Of a DNA stretch of 33,076 bases, positions 23,758-30,749 are shown piece by piece. This DNA is from Bacillota bacterium. GTDB lineage: Bacteria > Bacillota > UBA4882 > UBA10575. Location: positions 1-33,076 of the forward strand of contig JAAYGG010000109.1 of the NCBI GenBank assembly GCA_012727895.1, written 5' to 3'. Numbering within the stretch: position 1 is the first letter of the stretch; the number at the start of each line of letters is the position of its first letter. The position numbers were made by a program, and so were the translations under genes. The notes beneath the pieces are model-generated. The model worked only from the letters and a program-made list of their open reading frames with translations. It was not told where the DNA came from and did no database searches.

Positions 23758-24160
23758 AATCAGCAAGATAGTGACAGGGGATGGCCAAGGTAAACATATT
23801 TATACTATAAACTTCTATAAATTTTAGTTAGCTAATGCATAATTATTTATATTCAAAATAGTTTGCTTAGGCTAAAATCCAGAGTACAGAGGTGATTATT
23901 ATCTATTTATAGTTGGATATTAGCCAGAAAGAAATTTTAATCCTGACCAAATCTGACCTTAAAATTTAAATAAGGATGGGGTAGGGTGGAGTTTTTGAAC
24001 GAGGGTTGTTTATCGTGGTTTTCGGTTCTAGGAAAAGGTTTACGGGTTAAAGAAAAGAGTGCGGGGATTCCTTCAAGGGAGGGAATTGGGGCGCGCCCGG
24101 GCGAAGACCAGTCATTCATGTAGAACAATCATTAATTATAATAAAAAAAGAAATAGAAAC

Positions 24161-24270
24161 GGTACGCAGACGCAGAAGTAGACGTAGAAAAGATATGTAG
24201 AAGTAGACGTAGAAAAGATATGTAGAATATGTAGAAGTAGACGTAGAAAAGGTATGCAGACGCAGAAAAG
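24161..24270. repeat. Tandem repeat built of GYAGAM hexamers
   Basis: Three near-identical 25-base units lie at 24172-24196, 24197-24221 and 24231-24255. Each is made of hexamers gtagaa, gtagac, gtagaa and then aagatat (aaggtat in the last). A nine-base partial (gtagaatat) separates copies two and three, and related gcagac-gcagaa blocks flank both ends. Confidence 0.85.
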
Positions 24271-24544
24271 CCCCTGAAAAGCCGCTGGGCTGGCCGGGCC
24301 TTTTGACTCATTTGGACTCCATTTTAGCTTGTTTGATTGTTGTTTGTTTATGTTTGATTTAAATGCCTGATTGCCTATGGATTTTTCTTTAAACACCTAC
24401 ATTATTAATTAATTTAAAACTCTGCTTTTCCTTTCTTGTTCACATAATATGTATTATAGGACGTAATATGAAGGCGGCAGAACCCGGGTCCTGACAGCGG
24501 TTTTTAGCTGTTTTTTTGCCTGTCTATAGTATTATCTATAGGGC

Positions 24545-24572
24545 AAATAAAAAAACGGCTTAAGCCGGTTTC
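24545..24572 (-). terminator. Terminator of the DUF445 gene
   Basis: On the minus strand a short hairpin with CGGC-TTAA-GCCG core runs into a seven-T tract, starting about 17 bases after the stop codon. Confidence 0.65.
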
Positions 24573-24586
24573 TGCTTTTTCCTTTC

Positions 24587-25618
24587 CTACTCAACCGTCA
24601 ACCGGTAAATTAGGAACAGGACCAAACCGGCGCCGGCAAATACAAAGAAGAGAAAAGGGAAGATTGTTGCCAAGCCGACCAGTGTGCCGAATATCCCCCC
24701 GGAGGTCTGGATAAAAACCAACTCTGTCAATGCGGTTTTTGTAATCAACTGCTCGATGTCGGCTTCGTCCATCTCCTCCAGTTGCTTCCGGATTATTGCC
24801 TCCAGGTTTAGTGAACGCAGGCCGGTAATAATAAACCCGGTAAAGACCTCCCCTACTCGTTCCCGGTTTTTCCCCAGATACTCAGGGAGCCTCGCCAGCG
24901 CTTCTTCAAAATAAGGAAGGAACCTCTCCAGGAGAGTAGGCAGTTCCGGCAGTTCCCTTTTTAAGGCGTTAATCACCACCGGTTCCCAAATACTCCGCGT
25001 CCACCTGAGCAGTTTCTCACCTGGTCCAACACCGGACCATTCCGTAATTCTTTCCTTAAAATAAGCGCTGAGCCGTTCTTTAGTTGCGGGATCTTCCAAC
25101 ATGCGCTTGATTTCTTGCGAAAGGATGGCCTTTACCTCACTGGCCAGTTGTTCTCCAGAGAGTATCTCTCTTGCTTCCGGGTACAAACGGTTAAGGAATT
25201 CCGGCAAGAACCCGCTCTCCCGTAAGTATTTCTGGATTATCTCCGGGGAAATCAGGTATTCCGAGACGGCGGCGGCTATTTGGCTGACAAGGTCTGAACG
25301 CCTGGCCGGGATCAGGCCCTGCCAGACGGCGTTACGACGCCGGGGGTGAAAAAGCATTTTTATGGCCAACCGGTTGGTCCAGTAACCAACAATAGCCGGC
25401 GTAAGTACAGCCGCCATCGGCTGGCTGAAAGCGGTAATTCTCTCCAAATCGCCGGGGGGAAGCAGAAACTTCAGAAAATACTCGGCTGCCAGCCAAAGAA
25501 GAAAAAGAAATCCTAGATAAAAGAAGGGATAGTTGAGGTAATTTAATAAGGAGACCAGTTTCAGGGAAAGAGCACGCTTATCCTGTTTATGCAGATATTC
25601 TTTTTTACCCATCTCCAC
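24587..25618 (-). CDS. DUF445-family membrane-anchored protein
   Basis: The 343-residue protein belongs to the DUF445 family (YheB/YtaF-like in Bacillus), whose function is not established. An N-terminal hydrophobic segment (about 32-50) is followed by the family signature AIVGYWTNRLAIKMLFHP and GLIPARR, then a long helical region of about 200 residues with LEDPATKERL-like pieces, and a C-terminal membrane segment (about 310-338). The start may be GTG at 25618 or ATG at 25612; both lie close to a GGTGGAG sequence. It lies 70 bases downstream of the MarR gene in the same direction and ends at a terminator. The conserved Asn and Lys in the signature suggest a shared function, perhaps envelope organisation; this is not proven. 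Confidence 0.85.
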   Translation of the reverse strand: MEMGKKEYLHKQDKRALSLKLVSLLNYLNYPFFYLGFLFLLWLAAEYFLKFLLPPGDLERITAFSQPMAAVLTPAIVGYWTNRLAIKMLFHPRRRNAVWQGLIPARRSDLVSQIAAAVSEYLISPEIIQKYLRESGFLPEFLNRLYPEAREILSGEQLASEVKAILSQEIKRMLEDPATKERLSAYFKERITEWSGVGPGEKLLRWTRSIWEPVVINALKRELPELPTLLERFLPYFEEALARLPEYLGKNRERVGEVFTGFIITGLRSLNLEAIIRKQLEEMDEADIEQLITKTALTELVFIQTSGGIFGTLVGLATIFPFLFFVFAGAGLVLFLIYRLTVE

Positions 25619-25688
25619 CGGCCTTTTTGACTTTATTTTCTCACTTATGTCAAACCCTATTATCCATAATTATATTGCTATATCGCCT

Positions 25689-26129
25689 TTAAACAGTTGA
25701 GAAAAGGCGCGGCAAATAATCGCCAGCCACTTCCTTGCAGATCTCGATTAACCTTAACCTCTCATCCTTCTTTAGCCTGTCCGCCTGTTTTTCTAATTTG
25801 TCCACCATGCGCCCTTCAATTCCTTCCAGCACCGTCTGGCCGGTTGGTGTCAATGCCAGGACAACCTGTCTCCGGTCGGCCGGGTTTTCCTTGCGGACTA
25901 CCAGTCCTTCATCTCTTAAACTGTCGACAATTAAAGAGAGGCCGGAAGCGGATACCCCCAGGAGCTTCGCAAGGTTTTTCAGGCTTAGTTCAGGAGCAAG
26001 TTTTAGGCAATGAAGAATCATATACCTTTGATAACCCACCTCCTTCTCCCTGGAGAAGCGGTTTGCTTCAGTATAGACCCTCCGGTGAAAACAGGCAAGC
26101 ATAGTAAGGGCAGGTAATAGTTCCTCCAT
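25689..26129 (-). CDS. MarR-family transcriptional regulator
   Basis: The 146-residue protein has the MarR winged-helix layout: dimer helices at both ends, a helix-turn-helix about residues 50-72 (LSLKNLAKLLGVSASGLSLI) and the wing with NPADRRQVVLALTPTG, where the D-x-R motif is typical. MarR proteins are dimeric repressors released by small phenolic or oxidant ligands. It has its own promoter and an inverted repeat nearby that may be its operator. The DUF445 gene follows on the same strand and could be its target. The ligand is unknown. Confidence 0.93.
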   Translation of the reverse strand: MEELLPALTMLACFHRRVYTEANRFSREKEVGYQRYMILHCLKLAPELSLKNLAKLLGVSASGLSLIVDSLRDEGLVVRKENPADRRQVVLALTPTGQTVLEGIEGRMVDKLEKQADRLKKDERLRLIEICKEVAGDYLPRLFSTV

Positions 26130-26145
26130 CTCCGCAAGTAACCTC

Positions 26146-26159
26146 CAATTGGTTAATTG
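26146..26159 (-). promoter_or_regulatory. Possible MarR operator
   Basis: CAATTGGTTAATTG has perfect CAATT/AATTG arms with a four-base spacer. It lies in the presumed 5' leader of the MarR gene, 16 bases beyond the -10 box, where autorepression would be expected. Confidence 0.45.
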
Positions 26160-26174
26160 TTTTATTGTAAAACT

Positions 26175-26203
26175 ATTTTAATATAAAATAATTAGTTTTT
26201 CAA
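26175..26203 (-). promoter_or_regulatory. Promoter of the MarR gene
   Basis: On the minus strand TTGAAA (26198-26203) and TAAAAT (26175-26180) are 17 bases apart in a very AT-rich stretch. Transcription would start near 26168. Confidence 0.6.
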
Positions 26204-26362
26204 GTTTTTATTTGTGTAAGAAAAACACCAGAACAAACCACCGGCTTTCCCTGGGCCGGCCTTCCTTAAGCTGGCAGCGGGCCTTTTGAGCAAAAAAAAG
26301 CTCCCCTACCCTGTCTTGGCCATAACCTTTACGACAGGCGGGAAGCTGTGGCCCGGATTAGG

Positions 26363-27319
26363 TCAATCCTCCGGTTCGCCAACATGCTTATTCAGCCAGG
26401 TTAAAACATCAGTCCAAACCAGTTTGGTAATCTCCCACCCGTGGCCTGCTCCCGCCACGATAATCCTGGTCTTGTCTGCACCGCGCCAGGCCTCAAACAT
26501 CTCCTCGGTAGCGGTTGAGTGTTCGATTACCTCATCTTCTTCTCCGTACACCAGGAGTAAGGGCCAATCGGCACGGCGGGCATTGGCGACACAAGCCTCC
26601 ATCACCTTTAGGGCTGCCATGGCATACCGGATACTCATTTTATCCAGAACTAGCGGATCATTCTTCCATTCCTCGATTTCCTTCTGATCACCCGCATGTT
26701 CAATATCCTCAGGGATCAGGCTTATGATTGGTTTGGAGCGCCGGAAAAGATAATTAAAGAACCAGCCCAATTTCTCCCGGAAAGAGGTTTTGGATTCTGC
26801 TTGCAAAAACTTGGTTCCCGGGTTTATTAAGATGAGGCCGGTAACCCCCGGCGTTCCTTCCGCCGCCAGTCGTACTCCGATACTACCGCCCAGGCTATGT
26901 CCGCAAATGAATATTGGAGTTTCCGGATACTCTTTTCCCACAAGAGCGACTAATTCCTTGTAATCCTCTACTACCGGATCAAAACTCTTAAGATCGCCCC
27001 TTTTCCCTTCGGAATATCCGGTACCGCGCTGGTGAACGATGATGACACCATAGCCATTGGCGACCATGGCATCACTAAAGAAGCTCCTTCCGCCGCCGCC
27101 ACCGATACCTTGGAAGAAGAGGATTATCCCTCTTAATTCCTGTACAGGCCAGACTTCCTGATAATAGAGTTTCAGCCCGTCCCGTGTGGTAAAATAGGAT
27201 GCGCGGGCGTGGGCAAAATCGCCCACCGGCTCAAAAGGCGTTTCTGCGGCTGTTACGGAGAAACCAAACAACAGCCAGGTAAAAAAAAGAAAAATACCAG
27301 CTTTTAAAGGATCTTTCAT
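26363..27319 (-). CDS. Exported alpha/beta hydrolase (monoacylglycerol lipase-like)
   Basis: The 318-residue protein has a signal peptide (hydrophobic 8-24, cleavage near TAA) and a serine hydrolase fold. Residues FFQGIGGGGG give the oxyanion region and ICGHSLGGS the nucleophile elbow (S142); the acid and base are probably the Asp in YGEEDEVIEH and the His in GAGHGWE. HQRGTGYSEGKRG resembles the lysophospholipase/monoacylglycerol lipase group. It should act outside the cytoplasmic membrane on a lipid or small ester; the substrate is not known. A consensus promoter lies about 165 bases upstream with a hairpin-rich leader between. Confidence 0.87.
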   Translation of the reverse strand: MKDPLKAGIFLFFTWLLFGFSVTAAETPFEPVGDFAHARASYFTTRDGLKLYYQEVWPVQELRGIILFFQGIGGGGGRSFFSDAMVANGYGVIIVHQRGTGYSEGKRGDLKSFDPVVEDYKELVALVGKEYPETPIFICGHSLGGSIGVRLAAEGTPGVTGLILINPGTKFLQAESKTSFREKLGWFFNYLFRRSKPIISLIPEDIEHAGDQKEIEEWKNDPLVLDKMSIRYAMAALKVMEACVANARRADWPLLLVYGEEDEVIEHSTATEEMFEAWRGADKTRIIVAGAGHGWEITKLVWTDVLTWLNKHVGEPED

Positions 27320-27436
27320 CTCTTACTTCTTTCCCCCCGTTTTTCTTCCACACCCTGCAGGGATTTATGCATGGGTGGGGTTTTGCATGCCGGATCGACC
27401 TGTCCTGATTTGCCCCTTTCTTTCCCTCATAAGAAA

Positions 27437-27463
27437 GGCGTGCTTTCCTTCATCCGGCACGCC
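27437..27463 (-). terminator. Hairpin after yneA, within the hydrolase leader
   Basis: GGCGTGC and GCACGCC arms (27437-27443 and 27457-27463) enclose a 13-base loop and, on the minus strand, run into TTTCTTATG. It can end yneA transcripts, but it also lies in the leader made from the promoter at 27483-27511, so it may attenuate the hydrolase gene. Confidence 0.55.
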
Positions 27464-27482
27464 TAGTAAAAGCTTACTAATT

Positions 27483-27511
27483 ATTGTAGTTTTTCTCATC
27501 ACGTTTGTCAA
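27483..27511 (-). promoter_or_regulatory. Consensus promoter towards the hydrolase gene
   Basis: On the minus strand a perfect TTGACA (27506-27511) and TACAAT (27483-27488) are 17 bases apart, downstream of the yneA stop. The transcript would begin near 27476 with a leader of about 157 bases before the hydrolase start. Confidence 0.7.
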
Positions 27512-27525
27512 GGAATTCTGCTTGT

Positions 27526-27897
27526 TCAAGGCTTTAAAAAAGCTGTAGTTGCTAGAGCTTTTTTCCCGGCAACCCCGGAGGACGCCGGTATTTTCAAAAG
27601 CTGCCCCGGATAGACCGTGGGGTTTTCCTGCAACCCGTTCAAATCCCTGATCATCGCGACCACAGGCCGGGGGTCGCGATCAGGATAGATGGCCCGGGCG
27701 ATACTCCAGAGGGTATCTCCTTTTTCGATTGTTATATTGATAAATGCTTCTTTCTCCTCTTCCCGGTTTTGCATTGTAATAGTGCGGGCAAAATACTGGC
27801 AAAACAGGATTAAGCTAAGGAGAAGAAATATGTTCATCAACAAGCGGGCCGGGTTGACGCGCCAACGTTTTTTATAAACCGCTCGCCGTCTTTTCAT
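27526..27897 (-). CDS. yneA: SOS cell-division suppressor YneA (membrane anchor plus LysM)
   Basis: YneA is made during DNA damage in Bacillus and holds back cell division. The 123-residue protein begins with a basic tail (MKRRRAVYKKRW), one membrane segment (about residues 19-36) and an extracytoplasmic LysM domain (about 54-104, with IEKGDTLWSIARAIYPDRD and YPGQLLKIP). GGAGGG six bases before the ATG at 27897 fixes the start; longer upstream reading is excluded by the overlapping SOS site. Divergence from lexA with three SOS boxes between is the arrangement known from Bacillus. The name rests on this context and architecture more than on residue identity. Confidence 0.85.
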   Translation of the reverse strand: MKRRRAVYKKRWRVNPARLLMNIFLLLSLILFCQYFARTITMQNREEEKEAFINITIEKGDTLWSIARAIYPDRDPRPVVAMIRDLNGLQENPTVYPGQLLKIPASSGVAGKKALATTAFLKP

Positions 27898-27908
27898 GTC
27901 ATTCCCTC

Positions 27909-27922
27909 CAAACATATGTTCC
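27909..27922. promoter_or_regulatory. SOS (LexA) box 1, in the yneA leader
   Basis: CAAACATATGTTCC matches the Gram-positive SOS consensus (CGAAC-4-GTTYC type) except for one base. It lies between the yneA start site and its ribosome site. Confidence 0.75.
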
Positions 27923-27930
27923 TGTAACAA

Positions 27931-27960
27931 AGTATAACACAAACATATGTTTGCTGTCAA
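27931..27960 (-). promoter_or_regulatory. yneA promoter
   Basis: On the minus strand a perfect TTGACA (27955-27960) and TATACT (27931-27936) are 18 bases apart. SOS box 2 fills the spacer, so LexA binding would shut the promoter. Confidence 0.8.
27940..27953. promoter_or_regulatory. SOS (LexA) box 2, in the yneA promoter spacer
   Basis: CAAACATATGTTTG is a perfect 14-base palindrome with SOS-box arms. Confidence 0.8.
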
Positions 27961-27969
27961 GAAAAAAAG

Positions 27970-27983
27970 CGAACAATTGTTTG
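27970..27983. promoter_or_regulatory. SOS (LexA) box 3, overlapping the lexA -35
   Basis: CGAACAATTGTTTG matches the Bacillus-type SOS box with a full CGAAC left arm. It overlaps the -35 element of lexA, consistent with autorepression. Confidence 0.85.
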
Positions 27984-28009
27984 CTTTTTTCTCCGCCTTA
28001 TGATATACT
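27981..28009 (+). promoter_or_regulatory. lexA promoter
   Basis: TTGCTT (27981-27986) and TATACT (28004-28009) are 17 bases apart, giving a start near 28016. SOS box 3 covers the first bases of the -35. Confidence 0.65.
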
Positions 28010-28078
28010 TATACATAAAAAGGTATGCGAATATTTTCTTATTTATGCCATTTTTTTACAAAAAAGGTGGTGGCAAGG

Positions 28079-28702
28079 ATGGATGAGCTTACCCCCCGCC
28101 AGCAAGAAATCCTCAACTTCATTAATGAAGAGATCAAAAAGAAGGGGTATCCCCCTTCAATCCGCGAAATCGGCAAAGCCGTAGGTTTACGGTCAAGTTC
28201 CACCGTACACGCGCATCTGGAGAAGCTGCAGTCCCTTGGTTATCTCCGCCGGGACCCCACCAAACCGCGGGCCCTGGAAGTTTTGAAACAAGACGAAGAA
28301 GAAATCCCCGCCTTTCCGGAGGGTTTCATTCCCGTTCCCATTGTCGGCCGGGTAACCGCCGGTGAACCTATTTTGGCCGTGGAAAACATTGAGGAGTATT
28401 TCCCCCTCCCCCACAACTTCACTTCCTACCAGGATGTTTTCATGCTAAAGGTAAGAGGGGACAGTATGACCGGGGCAGGTATTCACGACGGCGACCTGGT
28501 ACTGGTCCACAAGACACCCTTTGCCGAGAACGGCGATATCGTGGTTGCCCTGGTTGAAAATGATGAAGCCACGGTAAAACGGTTTTTTGTTGAGCCCGGC
28601 GGCAGGTACCGGCTGCAACCGGAAAATCCTAGCTATTCCCCGCTTTACCCCAGCAGCTTGACGATCCTGGGGCGGGTTATTGGTTTGGTAAGAAAGTTTT
28701 GA
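28079..28702 (+). CDS. lexA: SOS regulator LexA (self-cleaving repressor)
   Basis: LexA represses DNA-damage genes and cleaves itself when RecA filaments form. The 207-residue protein has the N-terminal winged helix (LTPRQQEILNFI and PPSIREIGKAVGL), the Ala94-Gly95 cleavage site in GRVTAGEP, and the Ser129/Lys167 catalytic pair (GDSMTGAGI and ATVKRFF). The ATG at 28079 gives the normal length and follows AAGGTGG; in-frame starts upstream would add a non-family extension. Three SOS boxes upstream imply control of itself and of divergent yneA. Confidence 0.97.
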   Translation: MDELTPRQQEILNFINEEIKKKGYPPSIREIGKAVGLRSSSTVHAHLEKLQSLGYLRRDPTKPRALEVLKQDEEEIPAFPEGFIPVPIVGRVTAGEPILAVENIEEYFPLPHNFTSYQDVFMLKVRGDSMTGAGIHDGDLVLVHKTPFAENGDIVVALVENDEATVKRFFVEPGGRYRLQPENPSYSPLYPSSLTILGRVIGLVRKF

Positions 28703-28726
28703 CCGGCAATAAATAACGGTAAAAAA

Positions 28727-28772
28727 CCGCCTGTCCGGGGTTGCCCTCCCGGTACAGGCGGGTATTATTTTC
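28727..28772. terminator. Bidirectional terminator between lexA and the next gene
   Basis: CCGCCTGT (28727-28734) pairs with ACAGGCGG (28754-28761), and CCGGG/CCCGG pair inside. The plus strand continues into T-rich sequence and the minus strand into six Ts, so it can serve lexA and the converging gene. Confidence 0.85.
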
Positions 28773-28805
28773 GGGCTTCAGTTTCACGTTTTTTCTTCTC
28801 TGCGG

Positions 28806-29189
28806 TTATACAATCTCCTTGATCGGGTATTGACAAGAAAACTCTTCGTAGTTTTTCTGTTTCTCCCGGGCGAGACGGAGCTTCTCCGGTTCGATGCCAA
28901 AAATGTGGAAGAACAACTCAATGGCCTGCTCCCGTCCTTTGTTTTCACCAAGATCCTCATCGCCGTTCTTCAGACTCTGGTAGGTCTTAAAAGCATAAAC
29001 GCACGCTTTCTCGATGCCGGACTTTTCAACTAACTCAATTAGTTTTTTATATTCTGTCCGGCGCGATTCCGCGTGCGTTCTCCAGTATGCAGGGTCGGGG
29101 GTTAACTCACTTGCCAGTAGATCTTGTTTTGCCAGGCCCTTATAGCGTTTTAGAGCCCTGACAAGATCTTCCCGGCTCACCTCAATCAT
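28806..29189 (-). CDS. Hypothetical cytoplasmic protein, 127 residues
   Basis: I do not recognise this protein. It is soluble, charged and mainly helical, with no signal peptide or membrane segment and no metal-binding motif. Notable stretches are LTPDPAYWRTHAESRRTEYKK, a central region IEKACVYAFKTYQSL and the acidic GDEDLGENKGREQAIELFF. GGAGGGAG before the ATG supports it as a real gene. It converges on lexA with a shared terminator and lies in line with the small gene upstream. Its tidy start and coding character argue against a chance frame. Confidence 0.75.
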   Translation of the reverse strand: MIEVSREDLVRALKRYKGLAKQDLLASELTPDPAYWRTHAESRRTEYKKLIELVEKSGIEKACVYAFKTYQSLKNGDEDLGENKGREQAIELFFHIFGIEPEKLRLAREKQKNYEEFSCQYPIKEIV

Positions 29190-29262
29190 GCTTTCTCTCC
29201 CTCCTTTTCTGCTTTCCCTTCTATTTATATATTTCTCTCTCCCTTCCCAACCTCCTCTATTT

Positions 29263-29505
29263 TTATTGCCGCCGGGATCTTAAATCAAAGATGTAGTAGG
29301 TTTGATCGTCAAAGCGCAGACGGTAACAGGAATACGGGCATCCTTCGTCTTCAAAGACGCCTACCAACTCCGCCTCCCCGGCTAAGATTTTCCCCCGGAT
29401 TAAAGCATCGGTTAGCCTTTCCTCTCCCGGATTTTTCTCTTCCCGCAAAGGAAAAGGAATTACCCGGCCCATGTTGCCGTTATCCCCTTCTTTTGCTCTG
29501 GACAT
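29263..29505 (-). CDS. Hypothetical small protein, 80 residues
   Basis: This protein is unrecognised. It begins MSRAKEGDNGNM, has a basic RVIPFPLREEK stretch, and ends with an apparent small beta domain (EAELVGVFEDEGCPYSCYRLRFDDQTYYIFDLRSRRQ, written here only as key pieces: two Cys in GCPYSC, aromatic-rich strand YYIFDL). The two close cysteines might bind metal or form a disulfide. The ATG at 29505 has AGGAGG six bases upstream; the GTG slightly earlier overlaps that site. It starts 19 bases after the MgtC-family stop, so the two may be co-transcribed. Confidence 0.7.
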   Translation of the reverse strand: MSRAKEGDNGNMGRVIPFPLREEKNPGEERLTDALIRGKILAGEAELVGVFEDEGCPYSCYRLRFDDQTYYIFDLRSRRQ

Positions 29506-29524
29506 CTGCACCCTCCTGCCGCTC

Positions 29525-30157
29525 CTACCGCCAGTTGACCTTGATTACCCCGGGCAACGCTGATAATTCCTCCAGTATTTTCTCTTTAAGTTGCGGCCGG
29601 CCTTTAAGATGGAGGATAATCAAGGCCTGGCTTTTCTCTTCGTTAATCTCCACGCTTATATTTTTAATATTAAAAGCGTGGTCGGAAAAGACCTTACAAA
29701 AAGACACAAGCTGCCCGGGTTTATCTTCCACGATTCCTTCTACTATTATACCCTCTGTAGAAGGCCATTTGTTTTCAATTTTATCCAAAAATGCAAGGGT
29801 ACAAACGGCCAGGATCGTAGTGGCAACCCCACCCAGGTAAAAACCGCCCCCCATGGCCAGGCCAATCCCGGCAACCACCCACAAGCTGGCGGCGGTGGTC
29901 AAGCCGATGATGGTGGCGCCTTCCCGCAGGATGGTACCGGCGCCCAAAAAGCCAATCCCGCTGATCACCTGGGCAGCCAGGCGCGCCGGATCCCGGTTGC
30001 CGGCATCTTCAAAACCATAAATGGAAACGAGCATAATCAAGCAGGAGCCCAGTGAAACAATGATATGTGTGCGCAATCCGGCCGGACGGCCGTGGCTTTC
30101 CCGTTCCAAGCCGATAATACCGCCCATTAAACCGGCCAGGAGAAGCCGGATAATCAT
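29525..30157 (-). CDS. MgtC/SapB-family membrane protein
   Basis: MgtC-family proteins are inner-membrane proteins connected with magnesium limitation and acid or envelope stress. The 210-residue protein shows the family hallmarks LMGGIIGLERESHGRPAGLRTH and ISGIGFLGAGTILREG, with four or five membrane segments in the first 130 residues. The last 75 residues (GIIVEGIVEDKPGQL onward) form a cytoplasmic ACT-like domain, which suggests ligand regulation. The start has only a weak ribosome site, but an in-frame stop just upstream limits the choice. The neighbouring genes are small and unrelated in type. The transported or sensed species is not known. Confidence 0.92.
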   Translation of the reverse strand: MIIRLLLAGLMGGIIGLERESHGRPAGLRTHIIVSLGSCLIMLVSIYGFEDAGNRDPARLAAQVISGIGFLGAGTILREGATIIGLTTAASLWVVAGIGLAMGGGFYLGGVATTILAVCTLAFLDKIENKWPSTEGIIVEGIVEDKPGQLVSFCKVFSDHAFNIKNISVEINEEKSQALIILHLKGRPQLKEKILEELSALPGVIKVNWR

Positions 30158-30216
30158 TGTTGTCCCGCTTATTATCCCTCACCCCTCCTTATCTCTTTTT
30201 TCTCCGGCAATTGTAA

Positions 30217-30600
30217 TTACGAATCAGTCAAATTCGTGGACCGGCAGTGCGGGCAGATAACCGCATCCCAAGCCACTGTTTCATGGCAGCGCAGGCATTC
30301 CCTTTTAACCGCTCTTTTGCAGAAGGGACAAAACGCCAAAATATTGTGGACCCGCTTATTACAATGGGGGCAAGGTGTCAGCTCTCCCTTCGGGCGGGTG
30401 GAGAAATAAATGGCAAAGACTAAGAGCAGGGCAAAAAACGACCCAATAAGTCCCGGGGTAAAAAAGACAAAAATACAGATAATCATCCACATTAACCAGG
30501 AATAATCCCTGGCCCTGGCATCCCGGTAAAGAAAAAAGGCGGAACCTGCTGTTAACACCAGTTTTATGCCAAGTTCCACAAAAGTATTCAGTTTGACCAT
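30217..30600 (-). CDS. Membrane protein with C-terminal double zinc ribbon
   Basis: The 127-residue protein has two or three hydrophobic segments in its first 65 residues and two zinc-ribbon halves behind: CPHC plus CPFC, then CLRC plus CPHC. All eight Cys are present. Such a layout suggests a membrane-tethered zinc ribbon facing the cytoplasm, of a widespread but uncharacterised kind. AAAGGGG lies close to the ATG. It follows the PLP-enzyme gene on the same strand after a 149-base gap with no clear terminator, and precedes the MgtC-family gene by 59 bases. I can offer no specific function. Confidence 0.8.
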   Translation of the reverse strand: MVKLNTFVELGIKLVLTAGSAFFLYRDARARDYSWLMWMIICIFVFFTPGLIGSFFALLLVFAIYFSTRPKGELTPCPHCNKRVHNILAFCPFCKRAVKRECLRCHETVAWDAVICPHCRSTNLTDS

Positions 30601-30749
30601 CCCCTTTGTCTGTTTACGGCAGCAGCCGTTCCCAGTTGGTATTTCCTTGCTTATCTATTCCTTATTCCTTCTCCCATTCCTCCTTCTTTTTTTAAACCGG
30701 AACCGCCAAACCGGATTTATTTGTTTTTTAAAGATAGTACCACTGAAGG

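Larger units (their letters stand above)
23620..24586. other. Gene-free region with a hairpin, G-rich patch and tandem repeats
   Basis: I see no credible gene in these 967 bases. They contain an imperfect hairpin at 23729-23757 (CCCGG and TTCTC arms with complements), a G-rich stretch at 23974-23989 with only two-G tetrads possible, the hexamer-based tandem repeat at 24161-24270, and the terminator of the DUF445 gene at 24545-24572. The 23760-23960 part is very AT-rich and could hold the promoter of the LysM-array gene, but no clear -35/-10 pair was found. Confidence 0.7.

Noticed and set aside
24161-24270. CRISPR array
   Set aside because: The units are contiguous or separated by nine bases of the same hexamers; there are no unique spacers and no cas genes.
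24136-24396. Minus-strand 86-residue frame across the tandem repeat
   Set aside because: Its C-terminal half is low-complexity Phe/Tyr/Val sequence produced by the repeat, with no ribosome site or domain.
24494-24518. Plus-strand terminator ACAGC/GCTGT with T tract
   Set aside because: The stem is only five base pairs and no plus-strand gene ends nearby.
26220-26290. Hairpin after the alpha/beta hydrolase gene as a terminator
   Set aside because: The CCGGC/GCCGG stem lies over 70 bases beyond the stop, and its minus-strand tail is interrupted by G and C.
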